From: Hydractinia symbiolongicarpus
Taxonomy: Eukaryota; Cnidaria; Hydrozoa; Anthoathecata; Hydractiniidae
Direction: 5' to 3'
NCBI RefSeq assembly: GCF_029227915.1
Contig: NC_079886.1
Location: 11,493,501-11,557,500, forward strand
Length of the DNA: 64,000 nt
The notes beneath the pieces were generated by a model. The model saw only the letters and a list, made by a program, of their open reading frames with translations, was not told the DNA's origin and did not search any database. Positions 21,630 to 30,479 of this stretch are shown here, piece after piece. Within the stretch, counting starts at the first letter, position 1, and every line of letters begins with the position of its first letter. Both the position numbers and the translations under genes were made by a program.

Positions 21630-22497
21630 CTATACGATCCAACCTATACGTGAAGTGAAACGTCGTTTCACTTCACCGTGCTCTTCCCCAGGTTGCAGCA
21701 GATACAAGTATAAACCATCCTCAGGTAGAGGCTTTTCCTCGGGATATTCTTCGCTTTTTGCAAGTGGTACATCATCTAGTTTGATCGCCTTGTTAAGCTT
21801 CATACCAATCATAGTAGTCTTGGTATTGTTGAGACCTTTCACTATAGTGTACAATGCTTGACCCAGGTGGTACTAGTCTCATCGGATGCTAACTCCTGGG
21901 CATCTTGGGGCTTGAATAGTCTTTCCGCAAGGACCTTGTTGTAACTTTTGACAAAGGCCATGAATGTATGATGATATTTAGGTGGTAGCCCTCTTAATTT
22001 CAACACCCTTGCCTTCCAGGAGCTTGCTCACATCTGATTCAAACTCACTACTATTATCGCACTGAAAGGTTTTAGGGTAGTGTAAGGGTCCGGCTTTGTA
22101 GATGTCCTTGATCATGTCGGCGACTTCGCCGGTTTTCTTTGTTCGCAGGGGTCTTGCTACTTTGTAACGCGAAGCCACGTCAATACCTGTCAGGATGTGC
22201 TTGTACGTATTGCCATATAGTTTGTCGTGCGGCATGTACAGTAGATCAAATTGATGCATCTCATTCGCTGTTGTAATGGTAAAATGGGGGTAGTCAATAC
22301 GTTTTGGACCTCGAATGTGTCGTAGCCACAAGAGTTGCCTACTAAGCCAATGTATTACCGGCTTTTTTGAGAGACCGCTCTCCTTCGTAAGCAGTTTGAT
22401 ACCCCTTCGTCTGACCCACAGATGTTCTGAGGTATAGTAGATATTGCCAAGCTTTTCTGCTTCCTTCTCAGTAATGATATGTGGTGATTTTTCTAAA
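21630..22497 (-). pseudogene. Polinton rve-type integrase, broken and truncated
   Basis: Would insert the element. Reading down from 22497: a region with LGNIYYTSEHLWVRRRG, then the catalytic core with FDLLYMPHDKLYG (first Asp) and FQCDNSSEFESDV (second Asp). The frame ends at 21978-21980. In the adjacent frame the core continues (FMAFVKSYNKVLAERLF); at the place where I expect the catalytic Glu, Lys is found. A third frame encodes the C-terminal linker (AIKLDDVPLAKSEEYPEEK) and stops at 21630 without a chromodomain. No ATG is seen at the expected start near 22497. The gene converges on the BRO-like gene. Confidence 0.85.
21650..21676. repeat. 12-bp perfect hairpin near the integrase 3' end
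   Basis: Arms GTGAAGTGAAAC / GTTTCACTTCAC around GTC. It is inside the last codons of the truncated integrase frame, in the convergent gap between plus- and minus-strand gene groups. Confidence 0.6.
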
Positions 22498-22530
22498 ATG
22501 TTTATTATATATCAGAAAAAACGCACGTAC

Positions 22531-22902
22531 TTACATATACTTGTAAGCCACGAAGCCTAGTAGGAATAAGGAGCCAAGGATAAACGTGAGTTTACCATCT
22601 TGTTGGGTTTTTGAAGGGATGTAAAAATCCTTCAATATAAAATTATATATATAAAATTGATACATAGAATCATCAATCTCCTTAAGACTCTTTCCTGCTT
22701 TTGTTTGTTTCTCCCGCTGGGTATTAAACCAGTCGAGTTTCTTCTGTCTATCCCTGTTCCATTGGGCCTGGGCTGTATTGAGCTTTTCAACGGCCTCATC
22801 ATGACGCCCATGCCCCGAGAGCTTGCTGAATAGATAATTAGTCCCGCTGAATGCAAGGGCGTTTATGGCTGCGGCCGCCAGTATTACTGCTATAGTAGCC
22901 AT
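22531..22902 (-). CDS. Polinton two-helix membrane protein, 123 residues
   Basis: Intact ORF from the ATG at 22902. A hydrophobic N-terminal segment (ATIAVILAAAAINALAF), a charged coiled-coil-like middle (AVEKLNTAQAQWNRDRQKK) and a second hydrophobic segment near the C terminus (TFILGSLFLLGFVAYKYM). I recognise this layout from Polintons but know no function; a virion or membrane role is likely. Its start is 46 bases from the divergent start at 22949, so the two probably share a promoter region. Confidence 0.65.
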   Translation of the reverse strand: MATIAVILAAAAINALAFSGTNYLFSKLSGHGRHDEAVEKLNTAQAQWNRDRQKKLDWFNTQREKQTKAGKSLKEIDDSMYQFYIYNFILKDFYIPSKTQQDGKLTFILGSLFLLGFVAYKYM

Positions 22903-22948
22903 TTTATTTAGTACTCCAACCTATCTAATCTACCATCCCAAGGTTGAT

Positions 22949-23624
22949 ATGAGATCATTAAAGGTTGAAATTGAGACCCTTCAGAAGAATATCAAGCAGG
23001 TGGGGGATGAACTTATAAAATATGATAGCGACATTAGGACGAAAGAGGGTAAATTGAAAAAAATTAAGAAACAGAAAGCTGGGGCGAAAAGGCCTCAGGA
23101 GATTGCCAGGCTGGAGAAGGATATTGATCAATTGAAGAAGGATAAAAATGTTGCACTCGGTAAGCATGGTCTAATTTCCTCCGAGGTTTTTAAGTATTTA
23201 CTAAATATTAAGTCTGAGTTGATGAGAATCACCGGGGATGACATGCCTTTACTCAAAAAGCTTAAAACACTCCTCCGTGAACAGGGAATAACCATAGCCA
23301 GCACCGTCTCTGCTGTAGGTCTACTAATTTCCACCATTGTTCTTGCTGTTACAGGAGGAGAGGGTGCGGCAGCAGGTGCTGCAGGGGGAACCGCAGGGGG
23401 TGATGAAAAAGGGTTTGTGCAAAATCAACTTGAGAGGCTTGGGAATTTCCTGAAATACCTAGCAGGTAAAGCAGGTGCTGCATTGCCGGGTATTATAGGT
23501 ACAGTAGTCTCCTTCCTTCTAAGATTAGCGTCAACCATCGTTACATATGCAAGTAAACATCTGTATATAGCCATTGGGGGGGGGGGGGGGGGCTGCCGGG
23601 CTTGTCGTGCTATACATAAGATAA
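22949..23624 (+). pseudogene. Polinton coiled-coil protein with C-terminal membrane helices; G-tract frameshift
   Basis: ATG at 22949 chosen because it follows the divergent gene start; the open frame upstream runs back over the neighbour. Residues 1-75 form a lysine-rich coiled coil (LKKIKKQKAGAKRPQEIARL). Then come a hydrophobic helix (IASTVSAVGLLISTIVLAV), a Gly/Ala linker, and further membrane-like helices (LPGIIGTVVSFLLRL). At 23576-23592 a run of 17 G throws the frame; the sequence after it, in another frame, completes the last helix and stops at 23622. G-run slippage, in the genome or in sequencing, is the obvious cause. Confidence 0.6.
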
Positions 23625-23635
23625 GTCTTTTTTTT

Positions 23636-24298
23636 TCATGCCTTGGCACGGGTATGGGATCCCAGCAATAAGACCACGTACACGCGAATACTCTCACTCA
23701 GCTTAGTCAGGCCCTCTGACGTCAGACTTTGGCTTGTGGGCATGATAAGCTTGGCCCAGTCCCCATCAACCTGGGGCCACCACCTACCATCTGTTAACGA
23801 CGACATGACAGCCTTAAACTTGTACAGAGCGTTAGGGTCTGCACCATATTCGCGGCATACCTGTGCGTATCCAGATGTGGAATAGGGATTTTTAAAGTGT
23901 GAGAACCCATCGTCAAAGGGCATGGGCACCTTCATCCTTGCCAGAATACAACGCATATGGTAGTACATATGGAATTTAAAGATGGAGTTAATGAGGGGAA
24001 CGGAGCCTCTCATGTGTTTGGCACATATGCCTAATGCGGTGGTCGCGCAATGGGTGGCGAAATTAACCTGAATATTCTAGTAGTCCAACGCCTGACCCTT
24101 CCAATTCACATTAACAGGGTCATCAAGATAGGTCGTTGGAACTTTGATGGCGTATTTGGTAAACTCCAGAAATACAACAGAGATATGGGATTCTGTGCCC
24201 ACATACAGGTCTTGATGTTCTAAATTCGTAACATTAAGTTGCCATTCACCCCTGTTGCTTTGATATCTTGCAGAGTGGTTGTATTGGTAGATGTTCAT
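23636..24298 (-). pseudogene. Polinton putative virion protein with one in-frame TAG
   Basis: The ATG at 24298 begins MNIYQYNHSARYQSNRGEWQ. A TAG at 24077-24079 interrupts one continuous frame, which then runs to 23636, about 220 codons. The C-terminal half holds FDDGFSHFKNPYS and DGRWWPQVDGDWAKLIMPTS. It is divergent from the 24325 gene. I associate both with structural genes of Polintons, but no fold could be checked; a capsid role is inference from context. Confidence 0.5.
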
Positions 24299-24324
24299 TT
24301 ATTTTCCTGTTAGAAGAAAGGGAG

Positions 24325-24976
24325 ATGAAACAACTGTACATCACCGACATAGATAAACCTACCATATTTGAAGACTACCTGGGACAGGACACCCGTATTG
24401 CTCTAAAATCGATAAGCATTCGGTCCGGATGGCTGAACTTATATAGCAACAACGATATCACTATACGGATGGTAGGACCTGACCAGAGAGTTACAAGGAT
24501 TGAGATTATAAATGGCTTGTATAGGATCGAGGGTATTGCAGCTATTGTCAACAGCCAGGCCGAAGATGAGGTCAAACTGTTTGTATTGAAAAATGCATAT
24601 TGTAGACTCCGTGTTAGTGACGGCTATACGGTGGTGATCGGTAGGCAATTGCAAGAGCTTTTAGGATTAACTTATGACCCCGCAAAAAAATATTATACAA
24701 AGGGCGACTACGATACCATATATAGAACCGATATATATCAAAAATTAAGACTCATTTGTCCACAATTGGATGGTAAAAAATCCAAGGTTCTGGCCATGCT
24801 TCTCACCAAAAAATTGAACGCCTGGTGGGGATATGTTAACCTGGACCTTTGACACCCCTGTATACCTTCCCTTAAAGGGATCCACTGACCGTCTTGAGTT
24901 TATGCTGACAGATGTCTACTATCATGAGAAGAACGTCACGTTTTTTGACATCACAATACATTTGCTGATAGAATAA
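24325..24976 (+). pseudogene. Polinton putative minor capsid-type protein, one frameshift
   Basis: ATG at 24325 (an open frame extends further upstream but overlaps the divergent gene). About 217 residues, mixed beta-strand-like character (ALKSISIRSGWLNLYSNND, RLRVSDGYTVVIGRQLQELL). Near 24830 the frame changes; the other frame ends VTFFDITIHLLIE at the TAA at 24974, and the next gene starts at the following base. Size and position agree with the jelly-roll minor capsid proteins known from Polintons, but no motif proves this. Confidence 0.5.
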
Positions 24977-25624
24977 ATGACTGATATCAGTAAACTTTAT
25001 CCGAGTTTGCTGAGTGCACCTGCACAGGGCTCTGATCAGGATGAGGGACAGGTCTTAAGGTTAAAAAAAATTGAGGAAATTGAACAATATTTTCGAGATG
25101 AAATAAAAGAGCGGAATAGACTTGGGAAGAAACTCAAAATGCATAATGGATGGGTGCGCCTTTGTGACCATGGACTACTTAGCGTAAGTGTGATTACGTC
25201 AGGGCTTGGCATTGGGGCTATGGTGTCAGGCCTGGGTGTACCATTGGCCTGTGCAATGGGAGGACTCGCGATTGCTGCCGGAATAGGGCAAACCGGTCTT
25301 CGGAACGCCTCCAAACGGTTGCGTGTAAAATCCAAAAAACATGAGGGGATAAGGCTGCTTGCTGAGGCGAAGCTGAACTCGATTGTAGATCTGATCAGTA
25401 AGGCAATGGAAAATGGCGTTATCAGTGACCATAAGTATAGCCTGGTTAGCCGTGAAAAGGAAAGGTATATGCTTTTGAAGGAGCAAATGCGGCAACGGTT
25501 TAATAGAATTGTAAATAGCATCAACGAACAGGAAAGAGCCCAATTGGTTGCCAAGGGTAGGGAAGAAGGGAGACAGGACGTTTTAAAAAAACTTCAATCT
25601 GTGCAGTATGTAAGCGGTACTTAG
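24977..25624 (+). CDS. Polinton conserved hypothetical protein with glycine-rich membrane segment, 215 residues
   Basis: Intact ORF whose ATG directly abuts the previous stop. Charged N-terminal helix (LRLKKIEEIEQYFRDEIKE), a Gly/Ala-rich hydrophobic hairpin (SGLGIGAMVSGLGVPLAC) at about residues 70-105, then an amphipathic helical region (KHEGIRLLAEAKLNSIVDL) and a charged tail. The type recurs in invertebrate Polintons in my recollection; function unknown. It is followed by the hairpin at 25674-25698. Confidence 0.65.
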   Translation: MTDISKLYPSLLSAPAQGSDQDEGQVLRLKKIEEIEQYFRDEIKERNRLGKKLKMHNGWVRLCDHGLLSVSVITSGLGIGAMVSGLGVPLACAMGGLAIAAGIGQTGLRNASKRLRVKSKKHEGIRLLAEAKLNSIVDLISKAMENGVISDHKYSLVSREKERYMLLKEQMRQRFNRIVNSINEQERAQLVAKGREEGRQDVLKKLQSVQYVSGT

Positions 25625-25673
25625 AGTCCCCACCCGATTATAGACCTTAATTTTAGGGAAATAGAGGCTATAA

Positions 25674-25698
25674 CAACTGTAGTTGGCGACTACAGTTG
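25674..25698 (+). terminator. Perfect hairpin after the 24977-25624 gene
   Basis: Stem CAACTGTAGT / ACTACAGTTG (10 bp), loop TGGCG (5 nt), 49 bases after the stop codon, in the convergent gap. Confidence 0.6.
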
Positions 25699-25764
25699 CT
25701 CAGATAACCCCGGGAGGTGTTAAAAAATGGCTTAATGTATTTGTCATTATCGAGAAAACCTAAT

Positions 25765-25793
25765 ATTTTATAGGTCTAATGGACCTATAAAAT
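25765..25793 (-). terminator. Perfect hairpin at the 3' end of the 25785-26396 gene
   Basis: Stem ATTTTATAGGTC / GACCTATAAAAT (12 bp), loop TAATG (5 nt). It overlaps the last codons of the minus-strand gene and faces the hairpin at 25674, so the convergent gap has one hairpin per transcript. Confidence 0.6.
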
Positions 25794-26396
25794 GTATGTT
25801 TTTTTTAGGTTGGTTAGTAACCACTTCTCGCTTAGTAACCACTTCTTCCTGAAGTCCTTGTACCGACATTCCGTAATATGCACCTGTAGATAGTGGCTTT
25901 TGCCTTGTACATACACTGATGAAATGGCCAGGATGGCACTGACCTGGCATGGCTCATCATAGGGTATCGGCATACCCTGGAGTTTGGTAGTAATTGTGTC
26001 CTTGTAATATTGGAGTTTGGCATTCACATAACGATCCTTTTTTACAGGCTTTGTCGTCAATTTTTCAAAGATTAACTCTTCGACCTTTGACCACATTTGA
26101 CGATATTTCATTATCCAGTCTGGATACTCCTCAAAATCGAGGCTCATTGCTGGTACTGCATTGGCGTTATACCGTGTTACCCCATGCGCGGACCAGATTT
26201 TCGGTGTTTTCACCAGGGCAACAACGAGGCCCTGCGTATGATACCCTATAATATACCTTTGATCCTTACCTCCATTGGCAGGAATAGCATCCGACACCGT
26301 CAGGTATTCTACATTGATATCGTTAATGTCTGTAAACGTAGCGGCAAATTTGTAGAATAGTTTTGGATTGACAAGCTTGTTCTCAAATTTCAGCAT
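25785..26396 (-). CDS. Polinton hypothetical protein, 203 residues
   Basis: Intact ORF from the ATG at 26396 (MLKFENKLVNPKLFYKFAAT). Mixed alpha/beta composition, no membrane segment, lysine/tyrosine-rich towards the end. One nearly repeated segment near the C terminus (KKWLLSEKWLL) comes from a 21-base near-duplication at about 25815-25850. A nucleic-acid-binding role would fit the composition but is not shown. Confidence 0.55.
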   Translation of the reverse strand: MLKFENKLVNPKLFYKFAATFTDINDINVEYLTVSDAIPANGGKDQRYIIGYHTQGLVVALVKTPKIWSAHGVTRYNANAVPAMSLDFEEYPDWIMKYRQMWSKVEELIFEKLTTKPVKKDRYVNAKLQYYKDTITTKLQGMPIPYDEPCQVSAILAISSVYVQGKSHYLQVHITECRYKDFRKKWLLSEKWLLTNLKKTYIL

Positions 26397-26401
26397 TCTC
26401 T

Positions 26402-26587
26402 TTATTGTATATGAACGATTGCAGAGAATTGCATGTCATTGTACATGCACAACCACCCCCCATTATATGTGATATATTTATGATAGCAGTACCAACATAG
26501 CATTTTACCACCTACCACGAACCTACGGCCACAGGTACATTTGTCATAAACATCGAGTACCCTTTCACAGTCATTACATTGTTCCAT
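26402..26587 (-). CDS. Polinton small Cys-rich (zinc-binding) protein, 61 residues
   Basis: Intact ORF from the ATG at 26587. Cysteines are spaced as C-x2-C (CNDC), CTC and C-x2-C (CWYCYHK), suggesting a zinc-binding knuckle or RING-like half. It is separated by five bases from the gene on each side, so it is part of a minus-strand cluster with 25785-26396 and 26592-26789. Confidence 0.55.
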   Translation of the reverse strand: MEQCNDCERVLDVYDKCTCGRRFVVGGKMLCWYCYHKYITYNGGWLCMYNDMQFSAIVHIQ

Positions 26588-26591
26588 TTAC

Positions 26592-26789
26592 TCAATCACA
26601 ATTACATTGACGATCATACTCCAGGTCATCAAGACGGTCCTGTAGGTCTTGAATCCTCTGCCTATTATACTTCTTTTTCTCCTCCCCTTGTAAACAGGCC
26701 AGGGTTACAAGTGGTAGTAGGAGACCCACGGCTGTAAGAAATGTCATTAATAGCATACTTTTCAAGCTATATTGACAGTTGATACACAT
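26592..26789 (-). CDS. Polinton small membrane protein, 65 residues
   Basis: Intact ORF from the ATG at 26789. One transmembrane segment (MLLMTFLTAVGLLLPLVTLA) and a charged coiled-coil tail (KYNRQRIQDLQDRLDDLEYD) ending in CNCD. Not recognised further. Confidence 0.55.
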   Translation of the reverse strand: MCINCQYSLKSMLLMTFLTAVGLLLPLVTLACLQGEEKKKYNRQRIQDLQDRLDDLEYDRQCNCD

Positions 26790-26837
26790 CTTTATTAGTA
26801 GTATTTATCTTGCAACAATTGCTGTAAGATAACGTTT

Positions 26838-27506
26838 TCAGGTCAACCCCCAATACTTTTTGAGGCCTGCCTTTTTATCCTCTGAAAAGCACCAATCGAT
26901 GACCCTATCCGGATGCCAGGCTATCGGAAGAACATCCTCCTTAATTCCGGCCTTTTCCATCTTCCTGTAATAGTCGGCCTCGAGTAGTTCGAGCTCCTCA
27001 TTCTCAACAACCATATCCCATATGTCATGGGTGATAAACCAGTGATGCACATACCTGAGCATCTAGGACTTCTTTGCAACAACCTTATTGCACACGCCTT
27101 GCGTCTTGAGCCGATCCGGCACATAGTAGAGCATTTCGGGATCCCCTTCAACAGCCTTATTACACATGTCCTGCGCTTTGAGATGATCTGGTACACGTAT
27201 GATCAGCCTGAAATCCTCCTCAACGGCCCTGCTGCACATAACTCGCGTTTTGAATTTTGATGGCATGTACTGGAGCGCCCGGGGATTTTGTTGAACGGCC
27301 TTGTTGCACATGTCCTGCGTCGTGAACCGATCCGGTGTATACTTGAATGCAAAGGGCTCCCCGTCAACAATCTTGATCCATCTTGATGGCCTCTGTGGTA
27401 CATTCTCCAATAGGGCAACAAATTCAGCTTTACGAAGCTTATAATACCCTGTTAAACCACGACTTTTTGCAATATCTCGTAATTGTTTAACAGTTTTTGA
27501 TTCCAT
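26838..27506 (-). pseudogene. SAP-like domain plus Cys-containing 25-residue repeats, one in-frame TAG
   Basis: ATG at 27506. Residues 1-32 (TVKQLRDIAKSRGLTGYYKL) resemble a SAP/Rho-N-type helix-extended-loop-helix DNA-binding module. Then about five repeats of roughly 22-25 residues, each with a core like FTTQDMCNKAVQQNP or LKAQDMCNKAVEGDP, reminiscent of DUF4116 repeats. A TAG at 27063-27065 interrupts the frame, which continues for another repeat and a C-terminal part (DVLPIAWHPDRVIDWCF). Full length about 222 codons. This is the outermost gene seen at the right side of the element. Confidence 0.6.
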
Positions 27507-28641
27507 TCTCTATTAGAATTTTTTGCATTGTCGGGGGATTTCATTCTGCTCAAAACCAACACAATTATTTCCCTATCATACGGCAAATGAGTAAGAGGAA
27601 ATTCCCCTGAGATTTGTGCGATGATTTTCAGGTAATTGTGCTAGAAACTATTGGACCTCTTATTCTACTTTTGATGACGTCATCTGAATAATAGGTCTTA
27701 TTTAGATTAATATGGGATGGGTGTTGGATGGTGCCGGATTACTAGGGATTGTTGTGACTTGCTGGGGGGTGCCGTAGGATTGCTGTGACGTCACTGTTGT
27801 ACGCGCACGCGATAGTGCCAGAAGGAACATTTCCCTATCTCTGCAACTTTGGAGTTTTTTTGCGAGAATTAATTTTTCTATATCGGGTATTTATTATTAA
27901 CTAAAAGATTATATATGTCTGAAGATTTTTGCAAAAACAGTTTTGCTGATGCTGAAGATTTAGTAATTTTAGTGAAAGAAAAATCAGTATTGTTAAATAA
28001 TAAAATCTTTATTGTGGAAAAAAAATGAAAAACTTTGTGGTAGAAATTTGTGGATGTTGGCTTTAAATTTTTTTTGTAAATTTAGGGTTAAGGTAGATGT
28101 AATTAACAGCTAACATAATGATAATATAAGAAAAGTTTTTACAGTGATGTTTTCCTTGCCCCTGCACACTGGCCAGGCTAACTAAAGCTAACTAGCTTAA
28201 ACTACACCTATTTTTTGTCAGTTATTTAGCTAGCTAGTTAGCTAACTGCTCTTGCTTTGTTTTGAAATATAGTGGTAGTAATTATTGGGGACAATACTTT
28301 TTAAACAATAAAAATTAGCAATGTGGTGCCAACAATAACATTTCCCTCTGGTTTAAACACGTGGGACACTTGACACTTGACTTTCAGCTAGACTAACCTT
28401 AAGACGGAATCAACAGTCTTTAGTCATTTAATAACCTTGAATTTTGTGTCTTTTGGATGGAATACAGTACATAAACCATTAAAGAATACCCTTCTTTGAT
28501 TTTAGTGTTATAATAGTAAAGCAGGGAGTTATAAAAGTCTTTTTACACCTCCATGGGTAACCCAAAAGTTAAATTTTCTGTTAATATTGTTTTTTTTTTC
28601 AAAAATTAAACAAATACAATGCAGTTTCATTATTCAAGTGA
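27507..28641. other. Stretch between Polinton and DIRS element, no gene found
   Basis: Contains two TGACGTCA-type palindromes (near 27670 and 27787) and GCTAACTAG-rich sequence near 28185-28255. No ORF with coding character. The right Polinton terminal repeat should be here but could not be paired with a left one. Confidence 0.5.
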
Positions 28642-28665
28642 GATCCGGCTTCCGTGAAAATCCTA
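28642..28665. repeat. DIRS inverted terminal repeat, recombinase-side end
   Basis: 24 bases, exact reverse complement of 33792-33815; core CCGGCTTCCGTGAAAATCC. Confidence 0.9.
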
Positions 28666-29189
28666 CTTCAAGGTGTTTTGTGCGCGGACGGTACACAAGA
28701 AAGCAGACGCAACTATGCGAACACACGGGGACGGTAGAATAAAATACGGTACATCGGTCGGTCTAGTACAGTATGATGATGACGTTTCATAGCTTAAATA
28801 CAAACAGAAAAAATACAAAGATACAAAAGGATAAGCACAACATAAATAAATACAAATATAGCCTGTGTCGATAGACATACTAATACACGTACAAAATAAA
28901 ACATGAAACACTAACTATTGCGTCGTTTACTGCGCTTGCTTCCTTTTTGCTGCTTGAAGAAACTCAATCAAGAACTACGATATTTTCGATTCTCACTTTT
29001 ACCACACGCTTGTCCTATTCGTACGGAGATTAGAAGCAATGTGAAAATTGCGCGAAAAAACTATAAAAACCCAATTAAAATTAATGTGACGTGACGGATC
29101 TTCATCGTTTATGTTCAAAACACAAGGAATAACTTTTTTGTCCACAAAACATTTTTTACATGTGCAACTGTGTTGTAGGCAGGTGAGAA

Positions 29190-29289
29190 GGGCATTTGAA
29201 TACTTAGGATTGTTATCATAATTAAACTGCATTGTATTTGTTTAATTTCTGAAATAACAATTCAGCCCATAATCCTAAGTATACAAATG
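29190..29289. repeat. DIRS internal complementary region
   Basis: 29265-29289 (core CATAATCCTAAGTATACAAA) is the exact complement of 33817-33841. A second, imperfect inverted copy at about 29191-29215 (CATTTGAATACTTAGGATT) makes the region itself able to fold. Confidence 0.8.
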
Positions 29290-29388
29290 AGATTTCAAAG
29301 CTGTTTTGTGGCGTCATGTAAAAAGGCAACCAAATATTAACAGAATAATAATCTATATTGTAACTCAACAGCAATTACATAATATCAG

Positions 29389-30275
29389 TTAATTGTTCTT
29401 CAACAGTGTTATACCGAAGTTTTCAGTTATCTGTAGATTATAAAACTTTCGAAATCAAGTATCAGATGCCCATCCTGCTGCCCTTTGTATGTCCTTTATG
29501 TTTAAACCAAGGTTGTTTGCCTTGCTGGTGGATTCACTTCGTACCGAGTGAGCAGTAAATACGGTGATATCGATCCCTGCCAGTCCAAGAAACAGCTTGA
29601 TGTAGCGAGCTATAGTAGCCACCCCCACTGGTTTGTGTGGGTATGCATATGAAAGCAATAGCTACTTTGGTTGGTTCTCCAGATTTTCTCTGATGCTGTT
29701 TGTTCGTTCCAGGTACTCCCGTAAACAATTTACGATACACAGCTTTGGGTTATTAGAGTATGCCAGGAATCGTAAGGGTTCTTGATGCTTTTCTAGTTTT
29801 GTTGTTTTTAATATGGTTGGAATGTAGAAGGTATAGCAGTTATCTGCATAATGACAATAGTCTGTTCTTAAAGCACCTATTGTCTGCCACTCCCCTTTGC
29901 TGGCTAAGGATGCAAAGGAGAGTGGCAAGTTTTTTGACAAGAAGTTCCAACATTAAATTTTCATTTCTGGAAGGCTATCCATATAGTTTAGTATTCACAC
30001 TTGGTCATACGTAACGGTATATTTTGGGGAACTGGAGCGTAACTTAAACATCCCTCTAAGAAGCTTGCTGACCTGCTCATCTTTACCGAAAGATTTACCA
30101 TTTTTGTGTGTAAGATGGCAGATAGTGCAGATCTAGCTGCTGCAATAGAGCCATACCTCCAGTTGTCGTAGCAAAATAATTTTGTTAGAAAGGACATGGC
30201 TATTTTATAGTCTGCATTTATAATGTCATCCACATTATTATTCTGGCAATATGTAATCCACTTTTTTATATACAT
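29389..30275 (-). pseudogene. DIRS tyrosine recombinase, broken
   Basis: Integrase of the element, a phage-like tyrosine recombinase. Seen: core-binding-like N-terminal helices (KKWITYCQNNNVDDI, ARSALSAILHTK), catalytic-domain strands, TAHSVRSESTSKANNLG with the H-x2-R box, and DIQRAAGWASDT. The next codon is TGA (29455-29457), and directly after it the frame gives FRKFYN with the catalytic Tyr. Other breaks: TAG at 29662 and stops near 29985. The nonsense codon alone would remove the nucleophile. Confidence 0.85.
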
Positions 30276-30479
30276 ATTATAGCTATTTTGTGTGTTCTAA
30301 CAGTAGACTACTGATCTCGGGTGAGAATTGTTTCTGGAGAACGATTTCCCGGAAACGATTGCTGCCTTCAGTTGCAGTGTCTTGTGCATTGGATGGTTAT
30401 GTCCTTCTGTTGTGGTAGCAATAGGATGTCTGACCTGGAAGAAAGAGATATATGTTTAATACAAAGTTCGTGGAATTGA

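Larger units (their letters stand above)
14244..27506. mobile_element. Decayed Polinton/Maverick (adintovirus-like) element
   Basis: A 13.3-kb block whose genes are packed with few or no introns, unlike the neighbouring spliced genes. It has the Polinton core of protein-primed DNA polymerase B, packaging ATPase and rve integrase. Gene order: polymerase, five small proteins, zinc-ribbon protein, ATPase and BRO-like protein (plus strand); integrase and a membrane protein (minus); then alternating groups to 27506. Most long genes carry stops or frameshifts, while several short ones are intact. No major capsid protein or adenain-type protease was recognised, and no terminal inverted repeats were seen, so the ends given are the outermost genes. 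Such elements are both transposons and virus-like. Confidence 0.88.

Noticed and set aside
23636-24298. Assignment as major capsid protein
   Set aside because: Far shorter than known double jelly-roll capsid proteins and no motif to prove it; kept as putative virion protein.
14244-27506. Alternative genetic code (TAA/TAG read as amino acids) in the Polinton
   Set aside because: The stops fall at positions where the family has different residues (aromatic or tryptophan in some), frameshifts are also present, and host genes here use normal stops.
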